From an uncultured Gemmatimonadota bacterium (GTDB taxonomy: Bacteria; Gemmatimonadota; Gemmatimonadetes; Longimicrobiales; Gaopeijiaceae), in assembly GCA_937136445.1 (NCBI GenBank), contig CAKZOQ010000585.1, positions 1-12,052 of the forward strand: a stretch of 12,052 nt of DNA, read 5' to 3'. Below, piece by piece: positions 6,299 through 12,052 of this stretch. The position numbers were made by a program, and so were the translations under genes. Under the pieces are notes generated by a model. The model did not search any database. It saw only the letters and a list, made by a program, of their open reading frames with translations, and was not told where the DNA came from. The stretch's first letter is position 1; every line of letters begins with the position of its first letter.

Positions 6299-7920
6299 GG
6301 CAGGCCGTCCTTCAGCCCACCCTCCTCACGATGGCGGTCCTGGCGATCTCTTTCTTGGGACCCTCCGGACTGCAGGCCCAGGGGGCGGATCGAGACGCGG
6401 TGCGGATCGGATCCAAGAACTTCGGGGAGTCCTACCTCCTGGCGGAGATGTTCGCGCAGCTCCTGGAGGCGCGGGGGGTGACGGTGGAGCGTCGCCTGGG
6501 GCTGGGGGCCACCGAGATCGTCTTCCAGGCGCTGCGCACCGGAGCCATCGACGTCTACCCCGAGTACACGGGCACGGGCCTGTTGGCCATCCTCGGCACC
6601 GACCCTCCCGCCGACGCCGGCGCCGCCTACCGGCAGGTCTCGGCGGCCTTCCGTGCCCGATACGACCTGCGCTGGCTCCCGCCCCTCGGCTTCGAGAACA
6701 CCTACGCCATCGCCGTGCGCCCGGCCATGGCCGACTCCCTGGCACTCACCACACTCAGCGGCCTGGCCGAGGTGGCCGCCGAGCTTACCGCCGGGTTCAC
6801 CCCGGACTTCATCGGACGGGCCGACGGACTTCCCGGTCTCCGGAGCGCCTACGGGATCGACCCCGGGGAGGTACGGTCCCTCCTGCAGGCGGTGAAGTAC
6901 GAGGCGCTGGTCGCCGGCGATGTGGACGTCATCGACGGCTACGCGACCGACGGGCGCATCGCCCGCTACGACCTCCGCGTGCTGGAGGACGATCGCGGCT
7001 TCTTTCCACCCTACGACGCCGCACCCCTGGCCACCGGCGAGCTGGTGCGAACCCACCCGGAGGCCGTAGCGGCGCTGAGCGAGATGGCGGGGCTCCTGGA
7101 CGAAGCCTTCGTCCGGGGACTCAACGCCCGGGTGGAGGTGGAGGGGGCGGAGGTGAGCGTGGTGGCCGGGGACGCGCTCCGGGAGCTGGGGCTGGTGGAA
7201 GGGACCGATCCGGACGGCGCCGGGGGAGCCTCATCCGGAGAGGGATCCGGCGGCGACGGATTGGCGCCGGGCGGGGGCGCCGAGGGGCTCCCGGCCTACC
7301 TGTGGACCCGGCGGTCCGAGCTGGGCTCCATGACGCTGCGCCACCTTGTGCTGGTGGGCTGGTCGCTGGGGTTGGGGATCCTCCTGGCGGTCCCGCTGGG
7401 GCTCCTCCTGGAACGACGGCGGCAGGTGGCCGAGGGCGTCATCCGGGGCGTCGGGCTCCTCCAGACCATCCCGTCCATCGCCCTCCTGGCTTTCATGATC
7501 CCGCTTCTGGGCATCGGGGTGGTGCCGGCCGTGGTGGCGCTGCTGCTCTACTCCCTCTTCCCCATCGTCCGGAACACCTACACCGGGGTGCGCGACGCCG
7601 ACCCCGAAGCGGTGGCGGCAGCCCGTGCCCTGGGCATGACCGAGCTCCAGCTCCTGGGGCAGGTCCGCCTCCCGCTGGCAGCTCCCGTCATCATGGCGGG
7701 GATCCGCACCGCCGCCGTCATCAACGTGGGGACGGCCACCCTCGCCGCCTTCATCGGCGCCGGCGGTCTCGGCGACCCCATCGTGGCGGGGCTGGCCCTC
7801 TCCAACACGACCCAGGTGCTCTCCGGCGCGCTCCCGGCGGCGGCGTTGGCGCTCCTGGTGGACGCCGGGCTGGCCGGCGTGGAGCGGGCGGTGACGCCCC
7901 GAGGCGTCCAGGAAGTGTAG
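6295..7920 (+). CDS. Fused substrate-binding protein and permease of an OpuC/EgtU-type ABC importer
   Basis: 541-residue two-domain protein. Residues 1-29 look like a signal peptide or uncleaved anchor (hydrophobic run about 8-25, then LQAQG). Residues 36-300 form an OpuAC/OsmF-type solute-binding domain, seen in IGSKNFGESYLLAEMFAQLL, the LGLGATEIVFQALRTGAID segment and YPEYTGTGL (88-96). A Gly/Ser/Asp-rich linker (302-332) leads to a BPD_transp_1 permease domain with about five membrane spans (350-372, 388-405, 407-425, 465-490, 506-528) and an ATPase-contacting EAA loop starting at EAVAAARALGM (438-448). Starting at the ATGA overlap leaves a sensible export signal; the frame upstream of 6295 is antisense or shadow sequence. 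Related fused proteins (EgtU, OpuA-type) that I know carry the permease first, so this order is reversed. Likely substrate is a quaternary amine. Ergothioneine is favoured by context only. Confidence 0.88.
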   Translation: MRQAVLQPTLLTMAVLAISFLGPSGLQAQGADRDAVRIGSKNFGESYLLAEMFAQLLEARGVTVERRLGLGATEIVFQALRTGAIDVYPEYTGTGLLAILGTDPPADAGAAYRQVSAAFRARYDLRWLPPLGFENTYAIAVRPAMADSLALTTLSGLAEVAAELTAGFTPDFIGRADGLPGLRSAYGIDPGEVRSLLQAVKYEALVAGDVDVIDGYATDGRIARYDLRVLEDDRGFFPPYDAAPLATGELVRTHPEAVAALSEMAGLLDEAFVRGLNARVEVEGAEVSVVAGDALRELGLVEGTDPDGAGGASSGEGSGGDGLAPGGGAEGLPAYLWTRRSELGSMTLRHLVLVGWSLGLGILLAVPLGLLLERRRQVAEGVIRGVGLLQTIPSIALLAFMIPLLGIGVVPAVVALLLYSLFPIVRNTYTGVRDADPEAVAAARALGMTELQLLGQVRLPLAAPVIMAGIRTAAVINVGTATLAAFIGAGGLGDPIVAGLALSNTTQVLSGALPAAALALLVDAGLAGVERAVTPRGVQEV

Positions 7921-7926
7921 GACCGA

Positions 7927-9228
7927 TCAGTCCAAGGGCACGGTGAGCCCCGGGCTGGCCCCGTCGGCCCGCGCGACCGCGACGTCGGTCCCTGCCGGCT
8001 TCTGGTAGGCCCGCAGCCCGAACTCCGGGAGGATGGCCATGAGGTGGTCGAAGAGGTCGCCCTGGATGCGCTCGTACTCGGCCCACGCCGTGTCGGCGGT
8101 GAAGCAGTAGAGCTCGAGGGGGACACCCTCCGGCCCGGGTGCGAGCTGCCGGGCCAGCACCGTCATCCCCTGGTGGACGCTCGGGTGGTCCCGCAGGTAC
8201 GCCTGGGCATAGGCCCGGAAGGTCCCGAGGTTGGTCAACCGACGACGTTCGGGCACGATCGCTTCGCCCTCGCCGGCGCGGGCGGCACGAGCACGATTCG
8301 CCTCCGCCAGCTCTTCCTGCTTCCGGGTCATGTATTCCCGCAGCAGTTCGTAGCGCGACAGCCGCTCCAGCTCCTCCTCCGTGAGGAAGCGCACCGAGTT
8401 CACGTCCAGATGGAGGGCGCGCTTGATGCGCCGTCCCCCGGCCTCGGACATCCCACGCCAGTTCCGAAAAGAGTCGGAGATGAATCGATGGGTGGGGACG
8501 GTGGTGATGGTCTTGTCCCAGTTCTGGATCTTCACCGTGTGCAGGGCGATGTCGATGACGTCGCCGTCGGCATGGGCCTGGGGCATCTCGACCCAGTCGC
8601 CGATGCGGATCATGTCGTTGCTCATGATCTGCACGCTGGCCACCAGGGAGAGGATGGTGTCCTTGAAGACCAGGAGCAGGACGGCGGTGAGGGCGCCCAG
8701 CCCCGAAAGGAAGACCACCGGTGACCGGTCGGCGAGGATGGCCAGAATGACGATGCCGGCGGCGATGTAGACGAAGATCGCCAGGACCTGGAGGTAGCCC
8801 TTGATGGGCCGTTCGTTGGCCTCTTCGTAGGTCTGGCGATAGATGTCGTCCACCGCCGCCAGGAAGGCGCCGACGGCGAGCGCACCAGTGAGGACCATGA
8901 AGGCCAGCGCCACCCGGCGGACCACGACGAAGGTCAGGCCCAGGAAGGCCGGATCGGTACCCCCGGCCACCTCCGGCGGGGTGACGCCCAGCGCCAGCGC
9001 GATCCCGTAGAAGACCACCAGGGCCGGCGCCAGGTTCGCCACCCGGTCGAAGACCTTCCGCTCCACCAGCCGGTCGTCCCACACCGACCGGGTGCGCTTG
9101 GCCACGCGACGCACCAGCACCAGGAAGATCCGTTTCGTGAGGGCGTTGGCGATCCATGCCACCGCGGCGAGGAGGGTCGCGGCGCCCACCAGGCTGAGCC
9201 AGGGGTTGTCGGCGAGGGTCGTCTGCAT
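7927..9228 (-). CDS. Mechanosensitive channel of the YbdG/MscM type (MscS superfamily)
   Basis: 433-residue inner-membrane channel expected to open under membrane tension on hypo-osmotic shock. About five hydrophobic spans are seen (11-36, 67-82, 95-127, 146-166, 170-203). The last is the pore-lining helix, with FLSGLGALTAVLLLVFKD (173-190). The MscS beta domain follows: NDMIRIGDWVEMP (204-216), DGDVIDIALHTVKIQNWD (221-238) and TTVPTHRFISDSFRNWRGM (242-260). The GGRRIKRAL stretch and the long acidic C-terminal region match E. coli YbdG in style and length (about 415 aa). An ATG at 9228 is preferred over the ATG at 9255 because GGGAGGG lies 7 bases before it, and the longer form would overlap the upstream gene. 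It begins after a 1-base gap from the amidohydrolase stop, so the two are probably co-transcribed. It converges on the ABC permease with 6 bases between stops. Confidence 0.9.
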   Translation of the reverse strand: MQTTLADNPWLSLVGAATLLAAVAWIANALTKRIFLVLVRRVAKRTRSVWDDRLVERKVFDRVANLAPALVVFYGIALALGVTPPEVAGGTDPAFLGLTFVVVRRVALAFMVLTGALAVGAFLAAVDDIYRQTYEEANERPIKGYLQVLAIFVYIAAGIVILAILADRSPVVFLSGLGALTAVLLLVFKDTILSLVASVQIMSNDMIRIGDWVEMPQAHADGDVIDIALHTVKIQNWDKTITTVPTHRFISDSFRNWRGMSEAGGRRIKRALHLDVNSVRFLTEEELERLSRYELLREYMTRKQEELAEANRARAARAGEGEAIVPERRRLTNLGTFRAYAQAYLRDHPSVHQGMTVLARQLAPGPEGVPLELYCFTADTAWAEYERIQGDLFDHLMAILPEFGLRAYQKPAGTDVAVARADGASPGLTVPLD

Positions 9229-9229
9229 G

Positions 9230-10900
9230 TCAGCGCCCTCCCCGGCCCGGCCCATAGAGAACGTGGCCCGGTCGGGCGCCCGTGTGGACGCCCCCCTCCA
9301 CCACTACCTCGCCATTCACCAGGACCCACTCGATGCCCTTGGGAAAGAGGACCGGCTCGTCCCAGGTGGCCCGGTCTTCCAGGGCCTCCAGGTCGAAGAC
9401 CACCACGTCGGCCCAGGCTCCTTCCCGCAAGAGTCCTCGATCCTGGAGTCGCATCCGTGTGGCCGGCCAGGAGGTCATCTTACGCACGGCTTCCGGGAGG
9501 CTGAGGATGCCCAGGTCGCGCACGTACCGGGCGAGGATGCGGGGGAAGGTCCCGTAGCTCCGGGGGTGGGGCAGCCCGAGCACGTCCTCGGCTCCCGCCT
9601 CCAGCGCCGCCCCGGCGTCGCTCCCGATGCTGACCCAGGGCTGCTGCATGGCCCACTGCACGTCCTCCTCGCTCATCATGTGGTAGATGGCCATGACCCG
9701 GCCCTCGCCCTCGCCGACCAGGTCCCAGGCGGCATCGGCAGGCTCCTTGCCGGTAGCCTGGGCGATCTCCTCCAGGTTCATCCCCTCGAACCGCTCGTTG
9801 TCCGCGTTCCGGGCGTTCACCAGGACGATCCCGTCCCAGCCCCCGGAGGCCTCGACGATGTTCCACCACCCCGGGTAGCCCGTCTCGAGTTCCTCCTTGA
9901 GACGTTCGCGGACCTCCGGTCGGGCGATGCGAGCGCGTACCGAATCCATCCCCCCATCGAAGACCCACGACGGAACCGTGGCCTCCAGCCCCGTGCCGCC
10001 GGCGGTGTAGGGGTACTGGTCCGCCGCCACGTCCACGCCCCGTGCCCGGGCGGCCTCGATGCGGGCCGCAGCCTCCCGGATCAGGGTTCCCCACCCCGGC
10101 TCGTAGGCCGCCTTCAGGTGGAAGATCTCCACCGGCATCCCGGTCCGCTCCCCCACCTCGATGGCCTCCTCCACCGCCTCCACCAGCTCCCGACCTTCGC
10201 CACGGATGTGGGAGGCGTAGATGCCGCCGAAGCTCGCGGCCACCTCCCCCACCGCCACCAGTTCATCCGTGGTGGCGAAGGAGGAGGGTGGGTAGATGAG
10301 CGCGGTGGTCATGCCCAGCACGCCCTGGCGCATGGCCTGGCCCATGACGGCCCTCATGCGCTCCAGCTCCTCGGAGGTCGGCGCCCGGTCGGCGTTCCCC
10401 AGGACGGCCCGGCGGGTCTGCGTCTGGCTGAAGTAGGTCCCGAAGTTCAGCGAGATCCCCTGGTCCTCCAGTCGGTGAAAGTAGTCGGCGATGGAGTCCA
10501 CCGGCACCGGCGTCCCTCCCTCGCCACCGATGGCGGTGGTCACCCCCATGCGCAGCTTGTTCTCGGCCCGACCGTTCCGGGGCAGGACGCTTCCTGACTG
10601 GTCCATCATGTCGATGAAGCCCGGGGACACATACATGCCTGCGGCGTCGATCTCCTGCCGCGCTGGGCCCGACACCACCCCCACCCGGGCTACCCGTCCG
10701 TCCCGGATGGCCACGTCGGCGGCGATCCACGGGTTCCCCGCGCCGTCCAGAACCCGACCGTTCCGGATGATCAGGTCCCAGGGGCCCTCGGAGGCGATCT
10801 GGGCAGGGAGCGGACCCGGTGGAGCCAGGACGGCCACCAGGACCAGAAGCACGGAGAGGAGAGGGCTCGGAAGACGGGGGTGGGGGCCGGGTCGGTTCAT
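9230..10900 (-). CDS. Exported D-aminoacylase-like amidohydrolase lacking the HxH metal motif
   Basis: 556-residue amidohydrolase related to N-acyl-D-amino-acid deacylases, which cleave the acyl group from N-acyl-D-amino acids. A signal peptide (hydrophobic 13-30, likely cut near LPA-QIA) predicts export. The small N-terminal beta domain begins WDLIIRNGRVLDGAGNPW (41-58). Metal-site relatives are His231 in YASHIRGEG, His261 in EIFHLKAAYEPGWG and Asp428 in IGSDAG. C-terminal family marks are PHPRSYGTFPRILARYVRD (444-462), AVRKMTSWPATRM and ADVVVFD. The strand-1 HxH usually found after PGFID is replaced by Met-Asp-Gln (99-101), and the metal-bridging Cys of GNCG is replaced (GGEGG, 125-129), with Glu127 nearby. 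ATG 10900 is preferred over TTG 10909. Substrate is unknown, and D-aminoacylase activity is uncertain because of the altered site. Confidence 0.82.
   Translation of the reverse strand: MNRPGPHPRLPSPLLSVLLVLVAVLAPPGPLPAQIASEGPWDLIIRNGRVLDGAGNPWIAADVAIRDGRVARVGVVSGPARQEIDAAGMYVSPGFIDMMDQSGSVLPRNGRAENKLRMGVTTAIGGEGGTPVPVDSIADYFHRLEDQGISLNFGTYFSQTQTRRAVLGNADRAPTSEELERMRAVMGQAMRQGVLGMTTALIYPPSSFATTDELVAVGEVAASFGGIYASHIRGEGRELVEAVEEAIEVGERTGMPVEIFHLKAAYEPGWGTLIREAAARIEAARARGVDVAADQYPYTAGGTGLEATVPSWVFDGGMDSVRARIARPEVRERLKEELETGYPGWWNIVEASGGWDGIVLVNARNADNERFEGMNLEEIAQATGKEPADAAWDLVGEGEGRVMAIYHMMSEEDVQWAMQQPWVSIGSDAGAALEAGAEDVLGLPHPRSYGTFPRILARYVRDLGILSLPEAVRKMTSWPATRMRLQDRGLLREGAWADVVVFDLEALEDRATWDEPVLFPKGIEWVLVNGEVVVEGGVHTGARPGHVLYGPGRGGR
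9236..9242 (-). promoter_or_regulatory. Shine-Dalgarno site for the mechanosensitive channel
   Basis: Read on the minus strand, 9242-9236 is GGGAGGG, 7 bases before the ATG at 9228. It lies inside the last codons of the amidohydrolase. It is the clearest ribosome binding site in the window and decides between the two possible ATG starts of the channel gene. Confidence 0.55.
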
Positions 10901-10907
10901 GGCGCCC

Positions 10908-10913
10908 AACCTA
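10908..10913 (-). promoter_or_regulatory. Possible -10 box of the amidohydrolase gene
   Basis: TAGGTT on the minus strand fits the TANNNT consensus and ends 7 bases before the ATG at 10900. A start of transcription 6-8 bases downstream would fall at or next to the ATG, giving a leaderless mRNA. No -35 box is visible at 17 bases (the sequence there is GGCGGG). Chance occurrence cannot be excluded. Confidence 0.3.
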
Positions 10914-10922
10914 CCGGGCCCC

Positions 10923-10928
10923 TAGCTT
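10923..10928 (+). promoter_or_regulatory. Possible -10 box of the divergent membrane-protein gene
   Basis: TAGCTT on the plus strand fits TANNNT and ends 8 bases before the ATG at 10937, again placing the expected transcription start at the start codon. There is no Shine-Dalgarno between the box and the ATG (only CGCCCGCC) and no visible -35. It mirrors the minus-strand box in the same 36-base gap. Confidence 0.3.
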
Positions 10929-10936
10929 CGCCCGCC

Positions 10937-12052
10937 ATGGCCTCCCCCACCGCCTCCGCCTCCGCCGCTACCGGCGTCGCCTCGCGTTTTCGCCGCTGGT
11001 TTCTGCCGGGATTCGTCTTCCAGTCCGTGGTGGTCGCCGGAGGGTACGGCACCGGCCGGGAGCTGGTGGAGTTCTTCCTCAGCCAGGGACCCATGGGCGG
11101 GCTCCTGGCCATCGGCGTGACCACCCTCGTCTTCAGCGCCGTCTGCATGGCGAGCTTCGAGTTCGCCCGGATCCACCAGGCCTTCGACTACCGGCACTTC
11201 TTCCAGAGGCTCCTGGGCCGGGCCTGGATCCTCTTCGAGCTCGGGTACGTGGTGCTCCTCATGATCGTCCTGGCCGTCATCGCGGCAGCTTCGGGGACGA
11301 TCCTCCTGGAGACCTTCGGGCTCCCCTACTGGGTGGGGGTCGTGGTGGTGATGGCGGCGGTGGGTGGCCTGGTGTTCGGAGGCTCCGAGGTGGTGGAGCG
11401 CTTTCTGGCCGGCTGGTCGTTCCTCCTCTACGGCCTCTACGTGGTCTTCTTCGTCTGGTGCTTCCAGGCCTTCGGGTCGGAGATCGGCCGGATGCTGCCG
11501 TCGGAGCCGGCGGGCACGGGGTGGGCCTGGGCGGGGCTCCGCTACGCCGGGTACAACCTCGCCGTGATCCCGGCGGTCCTCATCACGGTGCGCACCCATC
11601 GGTCCCGCTCGGACAGCCTCGTGGCCGGCGCGCTGGCGGGACCGCTGGCCATTCTCCCGGGGCTCCTCTTCTACCTGTCCATGGTGGGCCAGTACCCCGT
11701 CATCCTGGACCGTCCGGTGCCGGCCAACCACATCCTGGAGGTGCTGGGCAGCCGTGCCTTCCAGGTGGCCTTCCAGGTGGTGCTCTTCGGCACGCTGGTG
11801 GAGACCGGCGCCGGGCTGATCCACGCCGTGAACGAGCGGATGGCCGGCCTCATGACCGACCGGCACGCCGAGCTGCCCCGGTGGGTTCGGCCGACGGTGG
11901 CGTTGGGTTTCCTGCTCCTGGGGACGCTGCTGTCGCGCTTCGGCCTCATCGACCTCATCGCGGCAGGGTACGGCACGTTGACGCTGGTGATGATCGCAGT
12001 CTTCGTGGTGCCCATCCTCACGGTGGGCGTCTGGAAGATCCGCACCCACCCC
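10937..12052 (+). CDS. Multi-pass membrane protein resembling the YkvI family (partial, 3' end beyond window)
   Basis: The frame from ATG 10937 stays open for 372 codons to the window edge, so the C-terminus is missing. The first 20 residues are Ala/Ser-rich with a basic patch (SRFRRWF). About nine or ten hydrophobic spans follow. The first contains FQSVVVAGGYGTGRELVEFF (28-47), a glycine-rich broken helix followed by a conserved-looking Arg-Glu. This resembles the opening of YkvI-type proteins, which are predicted to share the LeuT/APC transporter fold, but whose substrates are not established as far as I know. Later landmarks are GGSEVVERFLAGWSFLLYGL, RYAGYNLAVIPAVLITVRTH and a VETGAGLIHAVNERM helix. 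Strong hydrophobic periodicity, and an opposing His/Glu-rich antisense frame, support this strand. It diverges from the amidohydrolase gene, 36 bases away. Transport of a related metabolite is possible but is inference. Confidence 0.75.
   Translation, partial: MASPTASASAATGVASRFRRWFLPGFVFQSVVVAGGYGTGRELVEFFLSQGPMGGLLAIGVTTLVFSAVCMASFEFARIHQAFDYRHFFQRLLGRAWILFELGYVVLLMIVLAVIAAASGTILLETFGLPYWVGVVVVMAAVGGLVFGGSEVVERFLAGWSFLLYGLYVVFFVWCFQAFGSEIGRMLPSEPAGTGWAWAGLRYAGYNLAVIPAVLITVRTHRSRSDSLVAGALAGPLAILPGLLFYLSMVGQYPVILDRPVPANHILEVLGSRAFQVAFQVVLFGTLVETGAGLIHAVNERMAGLMTDRHAELPRWVRPTVALGFLLLGTLLSRFGLIDLIAAGYGTLTLVMIAVFVVPILTVGVWKIRTHP

Noticed and set aside
7920..7933. Near-palindrome at the convergent stops of the permease and channel genes
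   Set aside because: It has 4-bp outer arms, an inner mismatch and the GATC core, with no T-run. It could arise by chance and partly consists of stop-codon sequence.
10922..12049. A 375-codon minus-strand frame opposite the YkvI-like gene
   Set aside because: Its product is His/Glu/Gln/Asp-rich, the typical antisense image of a membrane-protein gene. The plus strand encodes regular hydrophobic spans.
1..12052. tRNA, rRNA, CRISPR, transposon or phage signals
   Set aside because: I saw no repeat-spacer array, transposase motif, terminal repeat pair or structured RNA signature. Composition looks even throughout.

Overview
The window is about 12 kb of very GC-rich bacterial DNA, densely packed with genes and with no RNA genes, insertion sequences or CRISPR repeats that I can see. 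Three of the chosen starts are GTG, strong Shine-Dalgarno sites are rare, and the longest gene-free stretches are under 80 bases. Gene content (mycobacterial-type ergothioneine pathway, secreted amidohydrolase, YbdG-type channel) fits an aerobic soil or environmental bacterium. Gemmatimonadota is my best guess, but taxonomy cannot be settled from this sequence and a high-GC actinobacterium or proteobacterium is not excluded.

Region 1 (78-6298) is an ergothioneine biosynthesis locus. On the plus strand a threonine/serine-dehydratase-like PLP enzyme is followed after 4 bases by egtC (gamma-glutamyl hydrolase). Convergent to it, on the minus strand, lies an overlapping operon egtB-egtD-egtA (sulfoxide synthase, histidine methyltransferase, glutamate-cysteine ligase). 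EgtA makes gamma-glutamylcysteine, EgtD makes hercynine, EgtB joins them into the sulfoxide and EgtC removes glutamate. The classical last enzyme, the C-S lyase EgtE, is not in the window. The PLP enzyme coupled to egtC is a candidate for that missing step.

Region 2 (5513-7920) starts 77 bases from egtB in the divergent direction. It is a two-gene ABC importer of the glycine betaine/OpuC class: an ATPase without CBS domains, then a single protein in which a secreted-type substrate-binding domain precedes the permease domain. The family resemblance to the ergothioneine importer EgtUV and the position beside the egt genes make ergothioneine (a histidine betaine) a reasonable candidate substrate. 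The domain order is the reverse of the fused EgtU and OpuA-type proteins I know.

Region 3 (7927-10900, minus strand) holds a signal-peptide-bearing D-aminoacylase-like amidohydrolase that has lost the usual HxH metal motif. A YbdG/MscM-type mechanosensitive channel follows it after a 1-base gap and has the clearest ribosome binding site of the window. Divergent from the amidohydrolase, across a 36-base gap with -10-like boxes 7-8 bases from both start codons, a multi-pass membrane protein resembling the YkvI family begins at 10937 and runs off the right edge.
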